A stretch of DNA of 64,000 nt from Agrococcus sp. Marseille-P2731. GTDB taxonomy: Bacteria; Actinomycetota; Actinomycetes; Actinomycetales; Microbacteriaceae. The position numbers and the translations under genes were made by a program. Shown one piece after another: positions 18,491-27,373 of the stretch. The notes beneath the pieces are model-generated. The model was given only the letters and a program-made list of their open reading frames with translations. It did no database searches and was not told the origin of the DNA. The first letter of the stretch is position 1. Each line of letters opens with the position of its first letter. The DNA lies in contig NZ_FPEG01000002.1 in assembly GCF_900117395.1 (NCBI RefSeq), forward strand, positions 620,001 to 684,000. Reading direction: 5' to 3'.

Positions 18491-18690
18491 CCGCCACTCA
18501 GGCGCAGGAAGCGCCACTCAAGCGCGGGAAGCGCCACTCAGGCGCGGGAAGCGCCACTCAAGCGCCGGAAGCGCCACTCAAGCGCAGGAAGCGCCACTCA
18601 GGTGCGGGAAGCGCCACTCAGGTGCAGGAAGCGCCACTCAGGCGCAGGAAGCGCCACTCAGGTGCAGGAAACGCCACTCAGGCGTGGAGC
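18491..18690. repeat. 20-bp tandem array B (10 units), inverted relative to array A
   Basis: Ten units of the form GCGCCACTCAGGCGCAGGAA start every 20 bases from 18491 to 18671. GCGCCACTCA and the final GGAA are nearly constant; changes cluster at three positions (first base G/A, third C/T, sixth A/G/C of the second half). Within a unit GCGCC and GGCGC can pair around ACTCA, and the GGTGC variants keep a G-U pair. The reverse complement, TGAGTGGCGCTTCCTGCGCC, matches the array A unit at 15 of 20 positions. It lies downstream of the holA stop. Confidence 0.97.
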
Positions 18691-18745
18691 GCGCCGCGCC
18701 GTGGTGGGAGACGGGGTGTCGGCGGCGAGCGGGGGTCGGCGGCGA

Positions 18746-19735
18746 TCAGGCCGCGCTGCGCGACGCCACCTGGCGCACGAGGCGCTCGACCGCGTAGTGC
18801 GCGTCGCGCTCGGCGCCCTTCACCGCGTGGTCGGCGTGCGCGATCGCCTCGATCGCGTCGCACAGGCTCGCGTCGCTGAAGTGCTGCAGGTCGCGGCGGG
18901 CGTTCGTCAGCTGCCAGTCCTGCATGCCCAGCTGCCGCGCGGCCTGCGGCCCGCCGCCTGAGACGCCCGAGACCTTCGCCAGCTGCCGGAAGCGCATCGC
19001 GAACGCCGCGACGATCGGCACGGGATCCGCACCGGTGGCGATGGCCTGCCGCAGCGTCACGAGCGCCTTCGCCGTGTCGCGGGCGATCACCTCGTCGACC
19101 ACCGCGAAGGCCGTCGTCTCGACGCGGCCCGCGTAGTAGGTGCGCACGACCTGCTCGGTCACCGGGCCCTCGGTGTCGAGCGCCACCTGCCGGATGGCGT
19201 TCGCGAGCTCGGCGACGTCGGAGTGGAAGGCGTCGACGAGCGCCGCGACGGCGCCCTGCGTCGCCTCGCGCTCGAGCAGGCGCAGCTCGTTGCGCGCGAA
19301 GGGCAGCATGTCTCCCCTGCCGAGCGGCTGGCAGATCACCTCGATCGCGCCGGGCATCGCCCGGATCGCGTCGAGCAGCTTCTTGCCGCGCACGGTCGAG
19401 CCGTCGTGGCGGATGACGAGGGTCGTGCCGTCGACGGGCTGCTGCAGGTAGCGGAGCGCATCGGCGATGAACGCATCCGTCGCCTTCACGGCGTTCTCGA
19501 CGCGGACGAGCCGCGGCTCGTCGAACAGCGACGGGCTCGCGATCAGCTCGAGCGCGCCATCGGTGTACTGCCCGGCGTCGAGGTCGGAGACCTCGAGCTC
19601 TGGATCCTCCAAGACGAGGAGCGACCGCAGCCGCTGGAGGGCACGGTCGGCGAGGAACGACTCCTTGCCGAACACCAGCACGACGGGGGCAGGCGACACC
19701 TGCTCCCAGCTGATCTTCGGGATGCTCGCTGCCAT
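18746..19735 (-). CDS. holA: DNA polymerase III subunit delta
   Basis: Clamp-loader delta subunit, 329 residues, which opens the beta sliding clamp. N-terminal VVLVFGKESFLADRALQRL and DAGQYTDGALELIASPSLFDEPRLVRVENA (clamp-interacting region), TTLVIRHDGSTVRGKKLLDAI, and the C-terminal collar helices with PVPIVAAFAMRFRQLAKVSG follow the HolA pattern. It lies 9 bases after comEC, the common comEA-comEC-holA order. Confidence 0.95.
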   Translation of the reverse strand: MAASIPKISWEQVSPAPVVLVFGKESFLADRALQRLRSLLVLEDPELEVSDLDAGQYTDGALELIASPSLFDEPRLVRVENAVKATDAFIADALRYLQQPVDGTTLVIRHDGSTVRGKKLLDAIRAMPGAIEVICQPLGRGDMLPFARNELRLLEREATQGAVAALVDAFHSDVAELANAIRQVALDTEGPVTEQVVRTYYAGRVETTAFAVVDEVIARDTAKALVTLRQAIATGADPVPIVAAFAMRFRQLAKVSGVSGGGPQAARQLGMQDWQLTNARRDLQHFSDASLCDAIEAIAHADHAVKGAERDAHYAVERLVRQVASRSAA

Positions 19736-19744
19736 GCCACCAGC

Positions 19745-22003
19745 CTAGGGCGGGCCGCCCACCCCGCCGGACTCCGCGGCAGACGATCCTGAGCGCTCCG
19801 ACCACATCCGCACACCGTCCTCGTCGACGGCGAGCGCGATCGTGCCGCGCTCGTCGGTGCGCAGCGGCACACCGCCGGTCTCCTGCACGAGTCGCAGCGC
19901 CGCATCCGTGGGGTGGCCGTAGTCGTTCTCACCCACGCCGATGAGGCCGACCGAGGCGCCGATGCGCCGATAGAGCGCAGGCAGCTGATCGGCCGAGCCG
20001 TGGTGCGCCACGACGACCGCCGCCGCCGCAGGCACTCCCGCCCGCAGCAGCCGCGACTGCGACTGCGCACCCAGGTCGCCGAGCACCACGAGCTCGATCG
20101 CGTCGGCAGCACCCGCCTCGCCGGGCCAGTCGACCGAGACCGCGACGCTCGCGTCGTTGCCCGGCTCGGCCTCGCCCACGGGCCACAGCGCCTCGATGCG
20201 CATGCCGCCGACCTGCCAGGCGTCGCCGCGCCGCGCCTCGTGCGCCGAGGCGCCGGCTGCCACCAGCTCGTCGACCACCGGGCCGGCGCGGTCGTCGAGC
20301 GGTCCGTGCACGAGCAGCCCCGTACGACCGACCAGCGCGGGCGAGCCGCCCGCGTGATCCACGTCGAAGTGCGTCAGCACCAGCATGTCGACGCGCTGCA
20401 CGCCCAGCATGCTTAGGCACCGCTGCACGAGCGCCGGGTCCTCGCCCGTGTCTATGAGCACGGTCGCACCCTCGTGCCGCACGAGCGTCGCGCTCCCCTG
20501 CCCGACGTCGCACTGCGCCACGCGCCAGTCGGCGAGCGAGCCGAGCCTGATGCCCGGCCACGCTGCTCCGAGCCCCACCGCGGCGCCGAGCACGAGCGCC
20601 GCCGCGATGCCGCGCGCGAGCCGTGCGCGTGCATGCCCGAGCGTGACGAGGGCGAGCATCGCGGATGCGGCGAGCACGCCCCAGGGCGGGCTCGGCCACG
20701 GGATCTGCGCGGCTGGGAGCTGCTGGGCGAGCATCGCGACCTCGGCGATCCACGCCGCGGGGATCCAGGCGACCCACGCGAGGCCGATCGCGACAGCGGG
20801 CGCGAGCGGCGCGGCCAGGCACGCGGCCAGGCCCACGATCGTGACGATGGGGGCCGCTGGGCCGGCCAGCAGGTTCGCGAGCACCGAGACCAGGCTGACC
20901 CGCGCATCGAGTCCGACGAGCACCGGCATGCACCACAGCTGCGCGGCGATGGGCACCGAGACGAGCGCCGCGATCGGCGTCGGCAGCGCCCGCGAGAGCA
21001 CTGCGGCGATGGGCCGCGCGTGCACGATGAGGCCGCACGTCGCCAGGGCCGAGAGCGCGAAGCCGGCGCTGGTCGCGAGGTGCGGCTGCAGCAGCAGCAC
21101 GACGAGCACCGCGAGCGAGAGCAGCGCAACCGCGCCGGCGCGGCGCCCGGTGACGATGCCGAGCAGCCCGATCGACGCCATCGCACCGGCGCGCACGACG
21201 GAGGGCTCCGGCGTCACGAGCACGACGAACGCGGCGAGCGCGACCGCCGCGACGAGCACCCGCACCGGGCGGCGCGCGCCGAGCGCCGCCGCACCCTGGA
21301 ACGCCGCACCCACGACGATGACGCAGTTCGCACCCGAGACCGCGGTCAGGTGCGATAGCCCGGTGTCCAGCATCGCCGTGCGCAGCTGCGGGCTCACCCG
21401 CCGCTCGTCGCCGATCGAGAGGCCCGGCAGCAGCTCGCCGCCAACACCCGGCAGCTGTGCAGAGGCCTGCAGCAGCCCGTCGCGCAGCGGTCCTGCCCAG
21501 GCTGCCCACGCCGCCGGCTCGGTCAGCTCGAGCTCGCTGCAGGTGAGCAGCCAGCGGGAGCCGTCGAGCCAGGCGTCGCAGGGACCCCTCGCCGTGCCGC
21601 CGATCGTGAGCGGCGCATCCGGCCCCCGCAGCAGCATCGCGCTGCGCAGCGCGTGCCGCTCTGCACCATCGGCCGCGCACCCGGTCACCACCACCTCCGT
21701 CGGCGCCGCCTGACCGAGCAGCAGCAGCGTCAGCTCGTCGCACGCCTCGAAGCCGCTCGCCACGACGCCGTCGCCGGCGAAGAGCAGCGGGCACGCGAGG
21801 CCCATGCCGAGCGCGAGCGTGCGCAGGACGTCGACGGCGAAGCTCGGCAGCCGCCGGCGAGCGACGTGCGCGACCACCAAGCACGCCACCGCGGCTCCCC
21901 CGGTGACCGCGGCCGCGGCACCCAGCAGCGCGGCATGCGCGCTGAGGACGGCCAGCACGGCCCACGCGATCGCGACGGGCAGGGCGAGCCGCAGGTCGCG
22001 CAT
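19745..22003 (-). CDS. comEC: ComEC/Rec2 DNA-uptake channel protein
   Basis: 752-residue membrane protein. N-terminal membrane segments and OB-like region, a Competence domain (GLSHLTAVSGANCVIVV at about residue 215, then 7-8 helices), and a C-terminal metallo-beta-lactamase-like domain with CDVGQGSATLVRHEG, VLTHFDVDHAGG and VVVAHHGSADQ. ComEC passes single-stranded DNA across the membrane during transformation. It follows comEA by 16 bases. Intact comEA/comEC are widespread in non-competent actinobacteria, so natural competence is not proven. Confidence 0.95.
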   Translation of the reverse strand: MRDLRLALPVAIAWAVLAVLSAHAALLGAAAAVTGGAAVACLVVAHVARRRLPSFAVDVLRTLALGMGLACPLLFAGDGVVASGFEACDELTLLLLGQAAPTEVVVTGCAADGAERHALRSAMLLRGPDAPLTIGGTARGPCDAWLDGSRWLLTCSELELTEPAAWAAWAGPLRDGLLQASAQLPGVGGELLPGLSIGDERRVSPQLRTAMLDTGLSHLTAVSGANCVIVVGAAFQGAAALGARRPVRVLVAAVALAAFVVLVTPEPSVVRAGAMASIGLLGIVTGRRAGAVALLSLAVLVVLLLQPHLATSAGFALSALATCGLIVHARPIAAVLSRALPTPIAALVSVPIAAQLWCMPVLVGLDARVSLVSVLANLLAGPAAPIVTIVGLAACLAAPLAPAVAIGLAWVAWIPAAWIAEVAMLAQQLPAAQIPWPSPPWGVLAASAMLALVTLGHARARLARGIAAALVLGAAVGLGAAWPGIRLGSLADWRVAQCDVGQGSATLVRHEGATVLIDTGEDPALVQRCLSMLGVQRVDMLVLTHFDVDHAGGSPALVGRTGLLVHGPLDDRAGPVVDELVAAGASAHEARRGDAWQVGGMRIEALWPVGEAEPGNDASVAVSVDWPGEAGAADAIELVVLGDLGAQSQSRLLRAGVPAAAAVVVAHHGSADQLPALYRRIGASVGLIGVGENDYGHPTDAALRLVQETGGVPLRTDERGTIALAVDEDGVRMWSERSGSSAAESGGVGGPP

Positions 22004-22019
22004 CAGCCGCGCCCGCCCG

Positions 22020-22613
22020 TCACAGCGTCACCAGCGGCGTGAGCGTCGCCAGCAGCGCGGGACCGATGCCCGAGACGTCGTCGAGCTGCGCGATGTCGGT
22101 GAAGGGACCCTGCTCGTCGCGGTGCGCGATGATCGCCATCGCGAGCGAGGGGCCCACCCGGGGCAGCGCTTCGAGCGCCGCCTGATCGGCGCGGTTGATC
22201 GAGACCAGACCGCCCGGCCCTGTCCCGACACCCGAGGTGCCGCCGCCCGCGGCAGCCGCCTCGGACGCCGCCGCCTGCTCGTCGAGCGTCGGCACGATGA
22301 GCTGCTCGCCGTCGACGAGCGTCCGCGCGAGGTTCAGCGCGCCGGCTGCCGCGTCGTCACCGGTGCCGCCAGCCCTCGCCAGCGCGTCCAGCACGCGCGA
22401 GCCCTGCGGCAGCCGATAGACGCCGGGCCGATCGACGGCGCCCTGCACGTCGACGACGAGGTCGGCGGTGGCGGTCGCGACGGGCGAGGGCAGCATCGCG
22501 TCGGGCTGCGCGTCCGCCACCATCCGCTGCGCGACACCGCCGGCGACCGCGCCGAGCACGAGCAGCACGGCGGCCCCGGCCCCCAGCCGCCAGCGCGCAT
22601 CCGTTCCGGCCAT
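22020..22613 (-). CDS. comEA: ComEA-like DNA-binding protein
   Basis: 197 residues: one membrane anchor at about 10-32, an SLBB/SoxE-type domain (DLVVDVQGAVDRPGVYRLPQGSRVLDAL, about 51-110), a Gly/Ala linker, and two helix-hairpin-helix motifs at the C-terminus (SINRADQAALEALPRVGPSLAMAII; AQLDDVSGIGPALLATL). It is expected on the outer face of the membrane binding double-stranded DNA for ComEC. Confidence 0.94.
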   Translation of the reverse strand: MAGTDARWRLGAGAAVLLVLGAVAGGVAQRMVADAQPDAMLPSPVATATADLVVDVQGAVDRPGVYRLPQGSRVLDALARAGGTGDDAAAGALNLARTLVDGEQLIVPTLDEQAAASEAAAAGGGTSGVGTGPGGLVSINRADQAALEALPRVGPSLAMAIIAHRDEQGPFTDIAQLDDVSGIGPALLATLTPLVTL

Positions 22614-22676
22614 CCGGGCACGGTAGGGCGGATGCGGCGGGCCGCGTCAGTGCGCCGGGCGCGCCTGTGGACGGCG

Positions 22677-22834
22677 GGCTTCGACACGGTCAGCGCTCGG
22701 AGGGCGCGGACCGGCTCAGCCGACAGGGACGCCCGGAGGGCGCGGACCGGCTCAGCCGACAGGGACGCCCGGAGGGCGCGGACCGGCGGATCCTGAGCCG
22801 GTGCGCGCCGCAGGCGCACACCGAGTCGAAGGGC
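22677..22834. repeat. 36-bp tandem repeat element with inverted ends
   Basis: CGGAGGGCGCGGACCGG recurs at 22698, 22734 and 22770 (period 36), with CTCAGCCGACAGGGACGCC between copies. The block is bracketed by GGGCTTCGACACGGT on the left and ACCGAGTCGAAGGGC on the right, which are imperfect inverted repeats. It fills the gap between comEA and the end of leuS. The inverted ends resemble the dispersed TTCGAC/GTCGAA palindromes common in Microbacteriaceae; no coding function is evident. Confidence 0.85.
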
Positions 22835-22849
22835 AGCCGGCGGAAGTGG

Positions 22850-25390
22850 CTAGATGACGAGGTTGACGAGCCTCGGCGCGCGCACGATGACCGTGCGGAT
22901 CTCGGCGTCGCCGACAGCTCGCTGCACGCCCGCGAGCTCGCGCGCCGCGGCCTCGAGCTCCGCATCCGTGATGTCTGCAGCCACGTCGATGCGGTCGCGC
23001 ACCTTGCCGTTCACCTGCACGACTGCCGTGACCGTCTGCTCCTTGATGAGCGAGCGATCGGCCTCGCGCCACCCCGCGTTCGCGACCGAGGGCTCGTGGC
23101 CGAGGTTCGCCCACATGTCCTCCGCCGTGTACGGCGCGAAGAGCGAGAGGCCGAGCGCGATCGTCTCGACCGCCTCTCGCACCGCGGGGTCCGCGGCACC
23201 GGGACCCGAGTCGACCGCCTTGCGGGTCGCGTTCGTCAGCTCCATCAGGCGAGCGACGACGACGTTGAACTTCAGCGCCTCGACGAGGCCCGGCGCATCC
23301 GCCAAGAACTTGTGCGTCTCGCGCCGCAGTGCACGGTCGCCGGGCTTCGGGTCGGTCCCGGGCTTCGCGAGCTGCTCGATCGAGAGCCGCCACGCGCGCG
23401 CCAGGAACTTCTGCGAGCCGGTCGGGCTGACGTCCTTCCAGTCGATGTCGTCCTCCGGCGGGCCGGCGAACGACATCGTCAAGCGCACCGCGTCCACGCC
23501 GAACTGCTCGAGCTCCTCCGAGAGCGTGACGAGGTTGCCCTTCGACTTCGACATCTTCGAGCCGTCGAGGATCACCATGCCCTGGTTGAGCAGCGACTCG
23601 AAGGGCTCGGTGAAGGGCACGTGCCCCAGGTCGAAGAGCACCTTCGTGATGAAGCGCGCGTAGAGCAGGTGCAGGATCGCGTGCTCGACGCCGCCCACGT
23701 AGCGGTCGACGGGGGCCCAGCGCTCGACCTGCGCGCGGTCGAACGGCTGCGTGTCGTCGGTCGGGTTGAGGAACCGCAGGTAGTACCAGGACGAGTCGAC
23801 GAAGGTGTCCATCGTGTCGGCGTCGCGCTTGGCGGGGCTGCCGTCGATCGGCGAGGGCACGTTCACCCAGTCCTCGGCCGCGCCGAGCGGGCTCGTGCCC
23901 TTCGGCTTCAGGTCGAGCCCGTCGGAGTCGGGCAGCGTGACGGGCAGCTGCTCGAGCGGCACCGGCACCTCCTGCCCGTCTGCGGTGTGGATGATCGGGA
24001 TGGGCGTGCCCCAGTAGCGCTGACGGCTCACGAGCCAGTCGCGCAGGCGGTAGGTCTTCGCGGCGCGACCGACACCGCGCTGCTCGAGCAGCTGCACCAT
24101 CCGGCTGATGGCGTGCGCCTTCGACATGCCGTCGAGCTCACCCGAGTTGATCATGCGGCCGTCACCGGTGAGCGCCTCACCGGTCGACTTCGGGTCGAGC
24201 GGCGGCTGCTCCTCCGGCCAGACGGCGTTGCCCTCGTCGTCGAGCGGGATCTGCGGCATGACGCCCGTGACGGGGGCGTTCGTGTCGACGACGACGCGCA
24301 CCGGCAGGTCGAAGGCGCGCGCGAAGTCGAGGTCGCGCTGGTCGTGCGCGGGCACGCCCATGACCGCGCCGTGGCCGTAGTCGGCCAGCACGTAGTCGGC
24401 GGCCCACACGGGCATCCGCTCGCCCGTCAGCGGATGGGTCGCGAAGCGCCCGAGGTCGACGCCCGTCTTGACGCGCTCGGTGCTCTGGCGGTCGATCTCC
24501 GTCATCCGGCCGACGTCGTCCAGGTAGGCCTGGAAGCGCATCCGCACCGCCGGGTCAGCACCCGCAGCCAGCTCTGCCGCTAGGTCGGAGTCGGGCGCGA
24601 CGACCAGGAAGGTGGCGCCGTAGAGCGTGTCGGGCCGGGTCGTGAAGACGGGCACGCGACCCGCGTGGCCCTCGATCTCGAACTCGACCTCAGCGCCCTC
24701 GGAGCGCCCGATCCAGTTGCGCTGCATGCGCAGCACCTTCTCGGGCCAGCGGCCCTCGAGCTGGTTCAGGTCGTCGAGCAGGCGGTCGGCGTAGTCGGTG
24801 ATCTTGAAGTACCACTGCGTCAGCTTCTTCTTGACGACGGGGGTGCCGCAGCGCTCGCAGGCACCGTCGACGACCTGCTCGTTCGCGAGCACCGTCTGAT
24901 CCTTCGGGCACCAGTTGACGTTGGAGGGCTTGCGATACGCGAGGCCGGCCTTGTAGAGCTCGAGGAACAGCCACTGGTTCCATTTGTAGTACTGGGGGTC
25001 GCTGGTGTGCAGGATGCGGTCCCAGTCGAACGCCGTCGCGTACTTGCGCATCGAGCGCTTGTGCTGCTCGATGTTCGCCGCTGTCCAGGCCTTCGGGTCG
25101 ATGCCGCGCTGGATCGCCGCGTTCTCGGCGGGGAGGCCGAAGGAGTCCCATCCGATCGGGTGCAGCACGTTGAAGCCCTGCTGTCGCCAGTAGCGCGCGA
25201 GCACGTCGCCGTAGGCGTAGGACTCGGCGTGACCCATGTGGAGGTCGCCCGAGGGGTACGGGAACATGTCGAGCACGTACTTGCGCGGGCGCGCGTCGGT
25301 CTCGTCGTCCGTGGCGAAGGGTCGCAGGGCCTCCCACACGGGCAGCCAGCGCTGCTCGATGCGGGCGAAGTCGTAGGTCTCGTCGGTCAC
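22850..25390 (-). CDS. leuS: Leucyl-tRNA synthetase
   Basis: Class I synthetase of 846 residues, starting [24 protein letters not shown] box is HMGH at 51-54 ([10 protein letters not shown]), a zinc-type insertion has CERCGTPV, the CP1 editing domain includes [19 protein letters not shown] and [14 protein letters not shown], and the KMSKS loop is [12 protein letters not shown]. The anticodon-binding and C-terminal domains are complete. No T-box leader is seen in the 113 bases separating it from the divergent SRPBCC gene. Confidence 0.98.
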   Translation of the reverse strand: MTDETYDFARIEQRWLPVWEALRPFATDDETDARPRKYVLDMFPYPSGDLHMGHAESYAYGDVLARYWRQQGFNVLHPIGWDSFGLPAENAAIQRGIDPKAWTAANIEQHKRSMRKYATAFDWDRILHTSDPQYYKWNQWLFLELYKAGLAYRKPSNVNWCPKDQTVLANEQVVDGACERCGTPVVKKKLTQWYFKITDYADRLLDDLNQLEGRWPEKVLRMQRNWIGRSEGAEVEFEIEGHAGRVPVFTTRPDTLYGATFLVVAPDSDLAAELAAGADPAVRMRFQAYLDDVGRMTEIDRQSTERVKTGVDLGRFATHPLTGERMPVWAADYVLADYGHGAVMGVPAHDQRDLDFARAFDLPVRVVVDTNAPVTGVMPQIPLDDEGNAVWPEEQPPLDPKSTGEALTGDGRMINSGELDGMSKAHAISRMVQLLEQRGVGRAAKTYRLRDWLVSRQRYWGTPIPIIHTADGQEVPVPLEQLPVTLPDSDGLDLKPKGTSPLGAAEDWVNVPSPIDGSPAKRDADTMDTFVDSSWYYLRFLNPTDDTQPFDRAQVERWAPVDRYVGGVEHAILHLLYARFITKVLFDLGHVPFTEPFESLLNQGMVILDGSKMSKSKGNLVTLSEELEQFGVDAVRLTMSFAGPPEDDIDWKDVSPTGSQKFLARAWRLSIEQLAKPGTDPKPGDRALRRETHKFLADAPGLVEALKFNVVVARLMELTNATRKAVDSGPGAADPAVREAVETIALGLSLFAPYTAEDMWANLGHEPSVANAGWREADRSLIKEQTVTAVVQVNGKVRDRIDVAADITDAELEAAARELAGVQRAVGDAEIRTVIVRAPRLVNLVI

Positions 25391-25503
25391 TGATGCTCCT
25401 GGGTGGGGTCAGCCGTCGGCGGCTGCACCGGCTCTCCAGTCTAGGCGCGACCAGCCAGGCGCGCGTCGTGCCACAATCGTCGAGGAGCGTCGAGGAGGTG
25501 TGC

Positions 25504-25974
25504 GTGCCGGAGTTCGAGAACCCGCCTGCGACGGTCGACGTACCCGCATCGCGCGTGACGCGCATCGTCTCGGTGGATGCGCCGGTCGCGACCGTGTGGC
25601 GATGCCTGGTGGAGCCAGACCTGCTCGCGCAGTGGCTCGGCGACATCGCCGCCTTCCCCGAAGGCGTCGCTCCCGGCGCGCTCGGCCGCTTCGCCTGGAC
25701 GGGCGAGGTCGTGCTCGCCGCCCGCGTCCTCGACGTCGAGCCCCAGCGGCGCTTCGCCTTCGAGTGGGCCGAGGGCATCCTCTCGGGCCGTGCCTCGTCG
25801 GTCGAGATCACGCTCGCGGAGATCGACGGGTGCGCGCAGGTGCACCTGGTGGAGTCGGGCTTCCCGCTCGAGGGCGACGACTCGACGCGCCGGGAGGCGC
25901 TGCGCTCCCTCGCCGCCGGCTGGACGGTCGAGCTCGACGAGCTCGTCGAGCTCGCGGAGGGCCTGCAGGCCTGA
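25504..25974 (+). CDS. SRPBCC/START-like (AHSA1-type) domain protein
   Basis: 156 residues with a single helix-grip fold domain: VTRIVSVDAPVATVWRCLVEPDLLAQWLGD, FEWAEGILSGRASSVEITLAEIDG and HLVESGF, ending with a long helix (REALRSLAAGWTVELDELVELAEGL) as in the AHSA1 branch. Ligand unknown. GTG 25504 is chosen because GAGGAG lies 6 bases upstream; GTG 25498 is an alternative. It is divergent from leuS and convergent with pabB, probably monocistronic. Confidence 0.8.
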   Translation: MPEFENPPATVDVPASRVTRIVSVDAPVATVWRCLVEPDLLAQWLGDIAAFPEGVAPGALGRFAWTGEVVLAARVLDVEPQRRFAFEWAEGILSGRASSVEITLAEIDGCAQVHLVESGFPLEGDDSTRREALRSLAAGWTVELDELVELAEGLQA

Positions 25975-25984
25975 TCCTGCCGCG

Positions 25985-25998
25985 CCACCGCGCGGTGG
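25985..25998. terminator. Small hairpin between convergent genes
   Basis: CCACCGCGCGGTGG is a perfect 14-bp palindrome between the SRPBCC stop (25974) and the pabB stop (26021). It could end transcription from both sides, but there is no T-run, so the call is weak. Confidence 0.3.
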
Positions 25999-26020
25999 TG
26001 GGCGATGCACTCGCCGGCGC

Positions 26021-27358
26021 TCAGCGCGGCACGAGCGCGGCGAGCACGGCTGCGGCCTTCACGTGCAGCTCCTCCACCTCGAACGTCGCATCCGACAGCG
26101 CCGTCACGCCGCCGCCGACCCCGATGTGCGTGCCGTGCCCGTCGGCGACGACGCTCCTGATGACCATCGCTAGGTGGCACGTGTCCCCCGCGACCAGTCC
26201 GAAGCATCCGCTGTAGACGCCCCGCGGCGCGCCCTCGAGCGCCCGCAGCAGCTCGACCGTGCGGCGCTTCGGCGCCCCCGTCATCGAACCGGCGGGGAAC
26301 AGCGCCCGCACGGCGTCGAGCGGGCCGAGACCCGGCAGGAGTCGCCCGCGCACGGTCGACACGAGCTGATGCACCGTGGGGTAGGTCTCAACCTCGAGCA
26401 GGCTCGTCACCTCGACCGAGCCGGGCTCGCTCACGCGCTGCAGGTCGTTGCGGCACAGGTCGACGATCATGACGTTCTCGGCGCGCTCCTTCTCGCTCTC
26501 GAAGAGCTCGAGCGCGAGCGCCGCGTCATCGGCGCCGCCGACCACGCCGGCCGCGTCGCCCCGGCGCCGCGTGCCCTTGATGGGGCGGGTGGTCGCCACG
26601 CCTCCCTCGACGTGCAGGAAGGTCTCGGGGCTCGCGCTCGAGACCGTGACGCCGGCGATCCGCAGCAGGCCGCCGTGGTGCACGGGGCTGGCGGCCCGCA
26701 GCCTCGCGTGCGTCGCGATCGCGTCGATCGGCGGCCCCTCGATCGCGGTCGTCAGGCACAGGACGTAGGAGTCGCCCTCGCGGATGTGCTCGCGGCAGCG
26801 CTCGACCTTCTCGGCGTACGCGGCATCCTCGTCGCGCCAGCGCAGCAGCTCGGCGTCGATGCGGTCCTCGGCCCGCAGCTCCCCGCGCACCGTGGCCTCC
26901 GGCGCACGCGCGAGCTCCCAGGGCTGTCCCTCGCGCGACTGCAGCTGCGCGCTGCCGTCCACCGACACCACCCAGCGATCGAGCAGCAGCCACGCCGCCT
27001 CGGGGAACCGACCCGCTCCCGCGTCGTCCGGCTCGGCCGCGACCCCCAGCATCCGCACCCCCGACTCGTAGCCGAACCAGCCCACCCAAGCGCCCGGAAG
27101 CCGCGTGCGGGCGTGCTCGAGCGCGGCCACGGCGTCACCCTCGACCGGCTCGCCGTCGAGCGTCGCGCGGCCGCCGCGCACCACGAGCGAGTGCGCGCCG
27201 ACGCCGATGACGTGCGCGCCGCTCGACGAGGAGTCGAGCCAGACGACGTCGCCGCCGCGGGCCTCGAGCGCGGCGAAGGCAGCCTCGGGGGTGGCCTCGA
27301 CCGGCGTCGCCCAGCGGGCGCCGAGGTGCGGCAGGAGCAGCACAGAGGTCGCTGGCAT
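26021..27358 (-). CDS. pabB: Aminodeoxychorismate synthase component I
   Basis: 445-residue chorismate-binding enzyme of the PabB/TrpE family, making 4-amino-4-deoxychorismate for folate. The motif PIKGTRRRG supplies the PIKGT signature typical of PabB rather than the PIAGT of TrpE. IVDLCRNDLQRVSEPGSV, FPAGSMTGAPKRRTVELL and GVYSGCFGL are the conserved chorismate-binding segments. Start 27358 has AGGA 8 bases upstream. It is divergent from a pabC-like gene whose start is only 12 bases away. The glutaminase subunit (PabA) is not in the window. Confidence 0.9.
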   Translation of the reverse strand: MPATSVLLLPHLGARWATPVEATPEAAFAALEARGGDVVWLDSSSSGAHVIGVGAHSLVVRGGRATLDGEPVEGDAVAALEHARTRLPGAWVGWFGYESGVRMLGVAAEPDDAGAGRFPEAAWLLLDRWVVSVDGSAQLQSREGQPWELARAPEATVRGELRAEDRIDAELLRWRDEDAAYAEKVERCREHIREGDSYVLCLTTAIEGPPIDAIATHARLRAASPVHHGGLLRIAGVTVSSASPETFLHVEGGVATTRPIKGTRRRGDAAGVVGGADDAALALELFESEKERAENVMIVDLCRNDLQRVSEPGSVEVTSLLEVETYPTVHQLVSTVRGRLLPGLGPLDAVRALFPAGSMTGAPKRRTVELLRALEGAPRGVYSGCFGLVAGDTCHLAMVIRSVVADGHGTHIGVGGGVTALSDATFEVEELHVKAAAVLAALVPR

Positions 27359-27373
27359 AGGGTCGATCCTATG
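27356..27373. promoter_or_regulatory. Near-palindrome containing both divergent start codons
   Basis: CATAGGGTCGATCCTATG reads almost the same on both strands (two mismatched positions). It contains the pabB start on the minus strand, the pabC-like start on the plus strand, and both AGG-type ribosome sites. The promoters of both genes must therefore lie inside the opposite coding region, or the transcripts are nearly leaderless. Confidence 0.6.

Noticed and set aside
18221..18690. CRISPR array
   Set aside because: Units are contiguous with no unique spacers, and no cas genes are present.
18376..18879. Open frames through the 20-bp arrays that would encode repeat proteins
   Set aside because: The 20-bp unit has no stop codon and is not a multiple of 3, so all frames stay open by chance. 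No ribosome site or recognisable domain is present.
25391..25503. T-box leader for leuS
   Set aside because: The gap is too short and lacks the T-box consensus (TGGNACCGCG) or a specifier loop.
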